A stretch of 64,000 bases of DNA from Neovahlkampfia damariscottae (taxonomy: Eukaryota > Heterolobosea > Selenaionea > Neovahlkampfiida > Neovahlkampfiidae), in the NCBI GenBank assembly GCA_016618085.1, contig JABLTG010000004.1, forward strand, positions 186,001-250,000, in the 5' to 3' direction. Positions 55,961-64,000 of the stretch are shown here, piece by piece. The notes under the pieces are model-generated. The model did not search any database. It saw only the letters and a list, made by a program, of their open reading frames with translations, and was not told the origin of the DNA. Made by a program: the position numbers and the translations under genes. Position 1 is the stretch's first letter. Each line of letters starts with the position of its first letter.

Positions 55961-56956
55961 ATGAAAAATATGGTGCTTTTTTTCAAAAAAATTTAGTTGC
56001 AGCAAGATATGAATAATACCAAGGAATTACAAAAACTAGTTGATTGTGGTTTGGAAATTAATAAACAATATTCATCTCCTGTGGGTTGTGTAAGAAGTTT
56101 AAATATTATTTATAATGAATTAAAATATGAATAGTATGTAAAAGAATGAATTATTTGATTTAAAATAACATTTTAGCATGTACTATTTTATTTTGAATTA
56201 AAACATGATCAGCGTGTAAAACTGATTTGAATTAAAACATGATTAGAATGTAAGAATGATTTATTTTGAATTAAAATATGATCAACGTGTAATAATTTAT
56301 TTTGAATTAAAATATGATCAGTGTGTAAGAATTCATTTGTTTAAATTAAAACACAATTAGTGTGTAAGTATAATTTATTTTGAATTAAAACATGATTAGT
56401 ATGTAAGAGTGAATTATTTTTAATTAAACCATGACTAGCGTGTAATATTTCTTTGAATTAAAATATGATTAGTATGTAAGATTAATTTACTTGAATTAAA
56501 AATACAATTAGTCTGTTAGAATAATTTATTTTGAATTAAAATATTGATTAGAATGTAAGAATGATTTTTGTTGAATTAAAACATGACTAGCCTGTAAGAA
56601 TAATTTTTGTCGAATTACAACATCATTGGTATTTCGAAGATGTAAATTTTTTTTTTTTAAAATCAAAGCAAAATAAAACATATGGTGATGAAATTCCATG
56701 GACGATACTTCAATATGCTTCTGCTCATGGATTTCAAGTATATTTTATAATTTCTGACAAATAGGAAGTAATTGATTTTTTAGTTTTAAATGGAGCTCAT
56801 TATGGGAGTACTGACAAAACAAATCGAACTGCTCAAGATATTAGTGATTTCTTAGGAAGAAATGTTGACATTAAAAAAGTCATCAAAGAAAGATCAAGAG
56901 AAAAATTCTGTTCATCGAATCATTTATTCGATATTAAATTTAACTTTGAACTCTAA
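55961..56956 (+). CDS. Ankyrin-repeat protein interrupted by a tandem array of intron-like units
   Basis: Begins MKNM at 55961. A 24-nt intron (55973-55996) joins 'LQQDMNNTKELQKLVDCGLEINKQ', an ankyrin unit. Coding resumes at 56668 in the same phase with 'TILQYASAHGFQEVIDFLVLNGAHYG', another ankyrin unit, across a 27-nt intron at 56738-56764. The end is 'FDIKFNFEL' at 56956. Between 56090 and 56667 lies the array described separately; if removed whole, the protein is about 120 residues. If every unit is spliced alone, up to about a dozen single codons would be inserted in the loop. Ankyrin assignment is good for a short protein; partner unknown. Confidence 0.65.
56090..56667 (+). repeat. Tandem array of ~14 intron-like units spaced by 3 nt
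   Basis: Units begin GTAAG/GTAAA/GTAAT (GTAC or GTTA once each), carry a TTAAAAYATGAT-like block and end AG. They lie at 56090-56134, 56138-56176, 56180-56212, 56216-56246, 56250-56285, 56289-56321, 56325-56360, 56364-56399, 56403-56438, 56442-56472, 56476-56511, 56515-56551, 56555-56590 and 56594 on. Between consecutive units are exactly three bases of the form NNT (TAT, CAT, CGT, AAT, CGT, TGT, TGT, TAT, CGT, TAT, TCT, AAT, CCT). The fifth unit ends AA and the last lacks its own AG, so it runs on to the AG at 56667. Period is mostly 39 bp. All flanks are phase 0 in the ankyrin gene. Confidence 0.85.
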
Positions 56957-57406
56957 TTGAAGAAGGTATTTCAAGTGAAAATAAAGAAAATGACTTTGTT
57001 TGCTTTTAAACAACTTTTTAAATCTTATCCGTTAAAAAATTTTCACTTTATGAATGTTTTAAACGTGCAGTGGTCACTTTTGTTATCATCAGTATCTTCT
57101 TCAACTTTTTTAATGGGCTTCTTTTGTGGAACATTGACAAATTACCTTGAAATTCTTTCCTTAATTGTTGACTAAATGCAGAAGAATATTTATTTTTAAT
57201 TTTTCATCAACTGCTTGGTAGAGATTTCCATGATGGTTTTTGAAAACTTTCCAATTCGTTTGATTGGTTTACCCAGATTTTTCGAATGTGCACAATTGAA
57301 AATTATAAATTGGAAACATCCAACAAATTTTATTCGTCAATTAATTCTGTTTTATAAATTGGATTGTTCGGAATAACTTTGATTCGCCAATTCAGCACAA
57401 ATAGAA
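56957..57406. other. Intergenic stretch upstream of the ELO gene
   Basis: An open frame from about 56990 to 57175 (MTLFAFKQLF, then 'LLLSSVSSSTFLMGFF') has a hydrophobic run but no known family; I do not call it a gene. The part before 57407 holds several ATTGG/CCAAT pentamers, the nearest at 57387-57391. Confidence 0.3.
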
Positions 57407-58253
57407 ATGTCGAACATCACACTAGAAAACACTCTTGGCTACATACAAAATTTTGAATACACATCAGAAACACCTTTTTCTCATTACACAACACCATTAG
57501 CAATTAGTTTTTCATACCTACTCATCATTTATGTTTTAAAACTCTTGATGAACTACAAAAAAGAACCTTTTAGTTTACATTACATCTCACTTATTCACAA
57601 CATCAACATGACATTATTATCATTAGGGATGTTCCTTGGCCTTGTTTATAGTTTATTTGATTTCTACCTTCAAGTTGGAGATTTATCAACATTTTTTGAC
57701 CTCATGTTGTGTGACACAAACAACAAAGTAACTTTAAAAGGACCAATTTATTTCATATGCTATATATTTTATGTCAGTAAATTTTATGAACTCTTTGATA
57801 CAGTATTAATTGTATTGAAAAAGAAACCATTAATTTTTCTCCATGTATATCATCACTTCATTACTTTGTAAGAAATAATTTGTTTTTTTTAATGAATTTA
57901 GAAATTTAATGTTTGTTCTTTTGCACTCAGGAGTTCCTGTTCAATGGCTTGGTGCAACAACAAATTGTTTTGTGCATATCGTAATGTATTATTATTATGC
58001 ACTTTCTTTAGTTAAAAAAGATATTTGGTGGAAAAAGTACATTACTCAAATTCAATTGATTCAATTTGTCATCAATCTTGTTTTTCAATCACTTTCATTT
58101 TATTACCATTACGGATATGACCGAACTTGTACTTCATTCAATGATTCATATGGTAATGAATTCGCTATTTTTGTCATTGTTAGCTTTTTATTTTTATTCC
58201 TTGGATTTTATTCAACAAATTATAAAAAGAAATCAACCAAAAAAGTAGAATAA
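57407..58253 (+). CDS. ELO-family fatty acid elongase
   Basis: Multi-pass ER condensing enzyme (3-ketoacyl-CoA synthase of the ELO type) that lengthens long-chain fatty acids. The catalytic HxxHH box is 'HVYHH', preceded by 'KFYELFDTVLIVLKKKPLIFL' and followed by 'GATTNCFVHIVMYYYYAL', both ELO signatures. A 34-nt intron at about 57870-57901 sits right after 'HHFIT'. About 270 residues with seven hydrophobic helices and a Lys-rich tail resembling an ER-retrieval signal. Start MSNITLEN. Confidence 0.93.
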
Positions 58254-58276
58254 ATATCCGTCCATGGATTTTTTAT

Positions 58277-58281
58277 CCAAT
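58277..58281. promoter_or_regulatory. CCAAT pentamer upstream of aldonolactone oxidase gene
   Basis: CCAAT 57 nt before the ATG at 58339; recurrent element. Confidence 0.35.
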
Positions 58282-58338
58282 GAAATACTTTTATTTCCAA
58301 ACTTCAAGTAGGACCACACAAAACTATTAAATTCCGAA

Positions 58339-59763
58339 ATGAGATCAAATTGGTTAATTCATAGATTGTTCACTTTTATTCTTCTTGAATTTGTCATATT
58401 AGGTTTGATCTTGAGGCTTCAATACATACCAAAGAAGTTTCAACATTTTTCTCAAGTTGGACAGTTTAAAGATTTTTCTGAGAGATATCAATGCAAACCA
58501 CTGAATTTCTTTCAACCAAAAAATGAAACAGATCTTCTGGAATTTCTCCAAAATGTCAGGTCAACACATCAAACTATTAGAGTTGTAGGAGGAGGTCATT
58601 CCATGAGTCCAATTGCTTTTTCAAAACATAACCTTGTAAATTTAGATTTCATGAATAAATTGATTGATGTCAATACTACTTCAAAACAAGTTACAGTCCA
58701 GGCTGGTATTAGAATCAAAGACATTGCGAAATCAATCTCAAAATATCATTTGAGTTTATCCAATGTTGGACAGATCACAGAACAATCTATAGCTGGTGCA
58801 ATAAGTACTTCAACCCATGGAAGTTCTTCATTTTTACCAAAATCAAAAATGTTGGAATTTGGATCTTTGAGTACACAAATCGTTAGAATGAAAATTTTGG
58901 ATGCAAAAGGGGAATTCCATTATGCATCAAAAAAAGAAAATCCAGATTTATTTGACGCAGCAAGATGTTCTTTAGGTGCATTGGGAATTATCACTGAGGT
59001 CACCATTCAATGCCAAGAATTACATCATTTGGAAATTATTGAAAGTGAAGAGAATTTTATTGAGGTGATTCAAGATTATGAAAATTACCTTTTGAACAAA
59101 AAATATTTTCGTTTTTGGTATATTCCATACACAAATCGTTCTAAAGTGATCTATTTTCAAAAAACTACAGAACCAAAGAGAAATGGAATATTCAACAAAA
59201 TTGCAGATTCAATAGGACTCCCATTTGTCATGAACATAATTTCCATAGCCAGAATGTTTAATGTACCTCCAACTGAATTCATATCAAAGTACTTTTTTGT
59301 GAAGCGAAATTTCATTGATCGACCAGATTTGGTATTGACTGCACCACATCCACCTGTTTATTCAGAAATTGAATACTTTTTTCCAATTGAAAAGTTGAAT
59401 GAAGTACATAAAGAATTCAGAAAATATGTGCTATCAAGCAAAGTATATTACAATTTAATTAGTGAAATCAGATTTATTGCAAAAGATGATATTTGGTTGT
59501 CACCTTTTTACAATAGGGATTCTGTTGCAATATCAGTAATTCTGTATGATTTGAATTCAATTTGGGAGAGTTATTCAAATGACCTGGAAAAGATATTCAT
59601 TAAGCATCAAGGAAGACCTCACTATGGAAAACATCACAATAGAAATGCCACAAATCTTAAACATGAATTTGAAAAATGGGATGATTTTTTGAAAATAAGA
59701 AATCAAATGGATCCAGATGGAATTTTTTTGAATGATTATTTGAAAAATATTTTTGGATTGTAA
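58339..59763 (+). CDS. Aldonolactone oxidase (ALO/gulonolactone oxidase family)
   Basis: FAD enzyme of the VAO superfamily making ascorbate-type compounds from an aldonolactone. The FAD domain shows 'IRVVGGGHSMSP', whose His is the usual covalent flavin site, and 'EQSIAGAISTSTHGSS'. 'RCSLGALGIITEVTIQ' follows. The C-terminal ALO domain has 'EIEYFFPIEKL', 'SEIRFIAKDDIWLSP' and 'HYGKHHN' near the end. An N-terminal hydrophobic helix ('LFTFILLEFVILGLIL') suggests membrane anchoring. Single exon, 474 residues, typical length. The exact lactone cannot be read from the sequence. Confidence 0.92.
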   Translation: MRSNWLIHRLFTFILLEFVILGLILRLQYIPKKFQHFSQVGQFKDFSERYQCKPLNFFQPKNETDLLEFLQNVRSTHQTIRVVGGGHSMSPIAFSKHNLVNLDFMNKLIDVNTTSKQVTVQAGIRIKDIAKSISKYHLSLSNVGQITEQSIAGAISTSTHGSSSFLPKSKMLEFGSLSTQIVRMKILDAKGEFHYASKKENPDLFDAARCSLGALGIITEVTIQCQELHHLEIIESEENFIEVIQDYENYLLNKKYFRFWYIPYTNRSKVIYFQKTTEPKRNGIFNKIADSIGLPFVMNIISIARMFNVPPTEFISKYFFVKRNFIDRPDLVLTAPHPPVYSEIEYFFPIEKLNEVHKEFRKYVLSSKVYYNLISEIRFIAKDDIWLSPFYNRDSVAISVILYDLNSIWESYSNDLEKIFIKHQGRPHYGKHHNRNATNLKHEFEKWDDFLKIRNQMDPDGIFLNDYLKNIFGL

Positions 59764-59787
59764 AATAGATTGTAAATAAAATTTTAA

Positions 59788-61208
59788 TCAAAGAAATGGT
59801 GGAATTAATGAGATAATACCTTTTACCATATCAATAACAGCCAAAACGAAGCAAATTATTGATAAAATGACTGCCACAATACTTAAAATTATAGCAGGAA
59901 TTCTTCTAGCCCATGAAGTTTCTAATTTGATGTAAATCGCAAATGGGAATAAATAACACACTGAAATACCAGCTGTTGTCATAATTAAACCAAAAACGAT
60001 AACAATTTCACGAATAACAGTTCCAAAGAATGTTGTAGCTGAAACAATTACTGCTGTGAGAATTAATCTTTTGATCCAATGATCTGGTACTTTTGAAAAT
60101 AACAAATTATTCAATGAAGCTCTACACGCATAATGAACCAATGGATAAGATAATATAACAACAACTCCAAGTAAGAATTTTGAAATTTCTACTAAAATAT
60201 CATCATTTGGATAAAGATCAATAATTGAATCTGAAAATGGAAATACATTTGCAAATTGAAGATATCCTGATGAACCAATAACAATATAAAAAGCAATACA
60301 AATAAATGTACTTGAACTGACAATGATACTCATTTTTTGAGCTGTTCTATTTTTTAATTCTTTGTACATTGGTAACAAGGTGATGTGACTCCCAAAAGCA
60401 AAAATTAAAGTTGGAAATGTATTGATAATGCTGAGTATATCAGAATTAACCCAAATTATATCTTCTGTTGGCAATCCTCCTACAATCATTTTTTGAAAGA
60501 ACCTTATAACAACTACAATAACTAAATAAAGAATAGCACCAATAGCAAGGAATGAAGTGAATCCAAGAAATTGAATTTTCTCTAAAGAAGCCAAAGGAAA
60601 TACAACAACAAGCATAATTAATGGTGTAACTAAAAATTTGCTTGAAATTATATGAGTTCCTTCTTTCCAAGCTGATGTCCATGATTCAAGTAAACTAGGA
60701 AAAGTTCTACCTTTTTAAAAAAGTTACAAAAAATCTTGTTTTTTTTTACTAATCAAAATAACAAACACAGTACAAACACCAAAGGTCAACAAAACAATCG
60801 CTAATTCAAATAACCATCCGGCAATTGGTCCAAAAGCTTCAATAGCAATTTCTTTGAATGAATATTTCTTTGTTTTTGTCGATGAATAAAGTAACAAGTG
60901 AAGAGTATAAGAAGCAAGTAATCCAAAAATGAAAACTAAAATTAAGCCCAAAACTAAACCTGCTTGATGAATGGTGAGAGGTATCGCAACAATTCCAGCA
61001 CCTTTTTTTATTTTAATATTTTATTTGTATTCTTACCAACTGTTGTATTTGCCAAGTTAAAAATTGAAGAGAATGGTGAAGCTGTTCCATCATCATCATC
61101 TTTAATTAGTATTTCTTTTTCATTATTTATAGCATCTTCTTCAACCTCATATTCTTCATGAGGAGGTATACCATAACTATCAACGTATGCTACGCCGTCT
61201 TCTTCCAT
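59788..61208 (-). CDS. Amino acid transporter, SLC38/AVT6-like (AAAP family)
   Basis: Eleven-helix AAAP-family transporter. An acidic N-terminal tail (MEEDGVAYVD) leads into 'SSIFNLANTTVGAGIVAIPL', the substrate-binding unwound first helix of the family. Later helices include 'LVLGLILVFIFGLLASYTLHLL' and 'FPTLIFAFGSHITLLPMYKEL'. Two introns (about 61002-61036 and about 60714-60754) join the frames. About 430-450 residues. Likely moves neutral amino acids at the plasma or vacuolar membrane; direction and substrate are inference. Converges on the lactone oxidase gene. Confidence 0.87.
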
Positions 61209-61254
61209 TATTTTTTGTGTGAAAAAAAAGTTTTGGAAACTTCTATTTAAAATG

Positions 61255-61259
61255 ATTGG
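61255..61259. promoter_or_regulatory. ATTGG pentamer upstream of SLC38-like gene
   Basis: ATTGG 47 nt upstream of the minus-strand ATG at 61208. The NSUN-like gene ends just beyond, so it serves only this side. Confidence 0.4.
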
Positions 61260-61319
61260 TTAAAAAAAAAAGGTTCATTTTCAAAAAACTACTGCCATGA
61301 GTTGAATTTGAAGAATCTT

Positions 61320-63030
61320 TTATTTTTTAGTTAAAACTGCAGCAAAAAATCCATCCATAGAATCTTCATTCTCTGGGATATTTTTGATTGTCTTTTCAAG
61401 ATTCAAATCATACTTCTTCAAGAAATATTCAATTTGTTTTTCATTTTCACATTTTAAAATACTACAAGTAGAATATACTATCTTTCCGTCATCTCTTAAA
61501 TACTTTATTGCATTCTCAAAAATTTCTCTTTGCTTATTGATCAAATCTTCGAGCCATTCTTTTTCAATTTTATATTTCGCATCTGGATTTCGTCTTAAAG
61601 TACCTGATCCTGAACATGGGACTAAACACATAAGTACAGAATTTCATTTTTACCGTCCAATAGAAGCCAATTAATTTTTTTTTTTAATTTATCAAAAAAT
61701 GTTGAGGAACCAATTTCAAGTGGTTGAACATTTTGAATTCCCGCTCTTTTTAATCTTTTTTTTGCTTGTGTCAAGGTTGATTTTCTGACATCACAAACAT
61801 AAATTTGACCCTTTCCTTCTAATTTATGTGCAAATGCAAGTGTTTTACCACCAGATCCTGCACAATAATCCTTGAATAATTTAAGAAATCAAATTATAGA
61901 TATTTACCATTACTTGATCACCTGGTTTTGCTTCAACTAATTCAGATGTTAACTGACTTGATTCGTCTTGAATTTCAAAATAACCTTCTGAGAATTCTTC
62001 CAATGATCTGAAATCATGTCTTTTAGAGAAAACCAATCCAAATTTGGTTGTTGTACTTTCAAGTGAGTGAATATTCTTTTCTTTTAATTTCACAATTAAC
62101 TCATTTCTTGGTATTTTTAAAGGGTTAACTCTTCCAAATGTTGGAGCTTCATGATTCATTTGTTTGGCCAATTGAAAAGCTTCTTCTTCACCATAATCAG
62201 TGACCAATAGATCAAATAAATAAGAAGGACAACTACATCTCACATTTTTTGGTATAGATTCATCTGAAAAAACGGTATTGACGTTCAAAGTTTGAAAAAT
62301 TCTGAATTTTTCTTCCCAAATTTGAATCCCATAGTATTGCTTATTCAATTGTCTATAGAAATAATTGATCAAAATTTTCCAACGAAGAGTATCATAAATA
62401 TCATTTGATATTGTAATTCTTTAATTTGTCAAAAAACATTCAATCTTCTTACCTATTTTTTCTATTATCAATTTCACGATGTTTTCCTAAATAATAATGA
62501 ATAAATCTATCAATTGGCATTGATTTTTCATTTAAATGAAAGTTATGCAAGATTTGTACAATATGAGAAACTTGAAATTTTCTTCTTTTTTCAGATTTCC
62601 TTTCATCTCTTTCATCTGTATTTTGATACTTAATTTGTCTTAAAAATGGCAAATGTTTCTCAAAATTTAATCTTTGTTCTTCCATTATATCTATTTGTTT
62701 TTCAGGAAATTCTTCATTTTTATTATCAGGTTCAATAGCTTCTTTCAAAATTTCTTGAGTCAATTTTTGAACTTTTTTTTGTTTTTCTTGTTGTGAAAAA
62801 TCATTTTTCATTGTTTTTTGTTTTAACTCTTCTCTTTTTTCTTGAAATTTCTTTTTTGATTTTTTTACTTGTTCATTTGCTGTTTTGTTTGCCTTTTCAA
62901 AATATTCACTTTGAACTTTTGATAAATTTTGTAAATAATCTAAATTGATATTTGGTATTTTTGAATTCTTATTGTATTTTTTAATCATTTGTATGTTAAA
63001 TTTTTTCTTCAAGAGATGAAGCTTCAACAT
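61320..63030 (-). CDS. RNA cytosine-5 methyltransferase, NOL1/NOP2/Sun (RsmB) family
   Basis: SAM-dependent m5C methyltransferase for rRNA or tRNA. A Lys-rich ~190-residue head is followed by an RsmB-like fold: 'FEIQDESSQLTSELVEAKPGDQVMDYCAGSGGKTLAFA' (motif I), 'QIYVCDVRKSTL', motif IV 'LLDVPCSGSGTLRRNPD' with one catalytic Cys, and motif VI 'IVYSTCSILKCENE' with the other. It ends 'DGFFAAVLTKK'. Introns near 62418-62450, 61873-61912 and 61630-61655 restore the frame. About 520 residues. Which RNA it modifies is not evident. Confidence 0.9.
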
Positions 63031-63057
63031 TTTTATTGTTGTTGGAAAAATAATAGA

Positions 63058-63062
63058 CCAAT
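63058..63062. promoter_or_regulatory. CCAAT pentamer between divergent NSUN-like and GRINL1-like genes
   Basis: CCAAT in the 36-bp gap between the ATGs at 63030 (minus) and 63067 (plus); likely shared. Confidence 0.5.
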
Positions 63063-63066
63063 TAAA

Positions 63067-63593
63067 ATGTCTTCGAAAATTAAGTTGATTGAAGAAGAAC
63101 TTGAAAAGAAAAAAAAATTATTTTCAAATAAATCCTTAATATCAAAAGTAATAAAAAAAAACTCTGAAAAAAAAAGTTACCTGACAAAGGAGAAAAAATT
63201 AAAAAACAAATTGAAAGCTTAGAAGGTTTACTAAAAATTGAAAAGATAAAAACAAAACAAAAAGAAGAAGAAACAATTGATACAACAATAGATTATTTAA
63301 AACAATTAAAAATTGAAGAACATGAAAAAAGGAAAAGAGAAGAAGAAATAACGGATCAAGAAGTTGAAGAATTAATGAAGAAAATGAAAAAAACTTCAAT
63401 TTCAAAAGATGTAGAAAAGAAAAATGCCAAACAGATTATACCTTTAAGTCATGAAGAATCAATAAAATATGCAAAATTGAACAAAGAAAAAATGATGAAA
63501 GCAAATTATAGTTTTTCTGATCAAAAATTCGAACCAGAAGAAGAAAGTAAACCATTAAGTTCTCTTATCCTTGAGGATGAAATTTTTGAATAA
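63067..63593 (+). CDS. GRINL1/Gdown1 (POLR2M)-like RNA polymerase II-associated protein
   Basis: About 165-residue helical, highly charged protein. Removing a 29-nt intron (63148-63176) creates 'KLFSNKSLISKLPDKGEKIKKQIESL'. The 'LPDKGxKI' core within a leucine-rich helix is the signature of animal GRINL1A/Gdown1. The C-terminal 'IIPLSHEESIKYAKLNKEKM' resembles the 'LLPLHH...SIEESLALQKQQ' part of that protein. Gdown1 binds RNA polymerase II and blocks TFIIF and termination factors. ATG at 63067. Orthology is likely but rests on short motifs. Confidence 0.65.
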
Positions 63594-63635
63594 AAATGAT
63601 TTGTCACAAAAATCTAGATTTTATTCCGTTTTCCC

Positions 63636-63640
63636 ATTGG
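63636..63640. promoter_or_regulatory. ATTGG pentamer upstream of terminal F-box gene
   Basis: ATTGG 52 nt before the ATG at 63692; recurrent element. Confidence 0.35.
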
Positions 63641-63691
63641 ACAGTTTTTCTTCACAACGCACCTTCAACTAAAACCTCAATACAAAAAAAA

Positions 63692-64000
63692 ATGGATAAC
63701 CAAGAAGGTTCAACCGTTTTAATAGATGTTTTTTTATTTATGACACCAGATGTAACATTGACGAAATTGAGAAGAGTTTCAAAATCATGGAACTATTATG
63801 CAACATCTAAAGAACTTTGGAAAAAATATGTAGAAATGTATTTAGGATATGAAATACATGAATATGAAGCAAAAGATGGAACTAAAGAATATGAATACGA
63901 CTGGTATACAATATTTCCAGAATTATTATCGTCATCCTTTCAATGGAGACGAGCAGTCAGGTTTTTTTTTTTTTTTTTTAATTTAAAAAAATAGTTCACA
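63692..64000 (+). CDS. F-box-like protein, 5' part only
   Basis: Starts MDNQEGSTVLIDVFLFM and reads 'LTKLRRVSKSWNYYATSKELWKKYVEMY', an F-box pattern (pairs of leucines, then 'W..YA.....LW'). The first exon ends at 63960; an intron 63961-63994 with a long poly-T is seen, and the next exon begins six bases before the window edge. The rest lies outside. It would act as a Skp1-binding substrate receptor. Confidence 0.55.

Noticed and set aside
56957-57175. Hydrophobic open frame after the ankyrin gene
   Set aside because: No family, no close CCAAT, and poor amino-acid composition; not called as a gene.
1-64000. Alternative genetic code
   Set aside because: TAA, TAG and TGA all act as stops at sensible gene ends, and no conserved protein block needs a stop codon to be read through.
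1-64000. Retrovirus-like, Polinton or other virus-derived elements
   Set aside because: No reverse transcriptase, integrase, capsid, packaging ATPase or terminal repeat pattern was seen.

Overview
This window is nuclear DNA from an AT-rich, gene-dense single-celled eukaryote. It holds about 38 protein genes in 64 kb on both strands, read with the standard code, and split by very short GT-AG introns. Most introns that I can place from reading frames are 24-46 nt long. BCS1 implies mitochondria with a Rieske/bc1 complex and PEX19 implies peroxisomes. Dicer, CHD1-type chromatin remodelling, several RGS proteins and a DUF4116 protein fit a free-living amoeboid or flagellate protist. A heterolobosean-like excavate is my best guess, but this is inference from gene content and is weak. 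I saw no rRNA, tRNA, CRISPR array, retroelement or viral gene.

Layout. 1-13 kb: a DOCK/zizimin exchange factor (3' end outside the window), an RBM34/Nop12-like nucleolar RNA-binding protein, a TAPT1/Emp65 membrane protein, a complete T4 Rnl2-type RNA ligase, an F-box protein, a decayed stretch, and a C2-RhoGAP protein. 13-25 kb: a CHD1-like remodeler that stops after the first ATPase lobe, GET4, an RGS-RGS-pseudokinase-RGS protein, an RGS-START protein, a histamine-methyltransferase-like enzyme, a kelch protein, a C2 protein whose frame needs 2-nt and 1-nt exons, a diacylglycerol/sphingosine-type lipid kinase, and a pentapeptide-repeat protein. 25-42 kb: MMS19, BCS1, an unrecognised gene, a DDX24/Mak5 helicase, the DUF4116 protein, a seven-TM receptor fused to RGS, an NT-C2/coiled-coil/DIL protein, ASF1, PEX19 and NTAQ1. 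42-64 kb: a Crinkler/RHS-like NTPase, Dicer, small unknown genes, eIF2A, a HEAT protein, an ankyrin gene carrying a remarkable tandem array of intron-like units, an ELO elongase, an aldonolactone oxidase, an SLC38-like transporter, an RNA m5C methyltransferase, a GRINL1/Gdown1-like protein and the start of an F-box gene.

Genes are packed head to head and tail to tail. Divergent ATGs can be only about 30 nt apart, and two convergent pairs overlap at their stop codons. Nearly every start codon has a CCAAT/ATTGG pentamer close upstream, in either orientation, and divergent pairs appear to share one.

Signalling is over-represented: DOCK, RhoGAP, three RGS proteins and a lipid kinase. The most unusual sequence is at 56090-56667. 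There, about fourteen ~36-nt units, nearly all with GT and AG ends, are separated by exactly three bases each, all in frame, inside an ankyrin gene.
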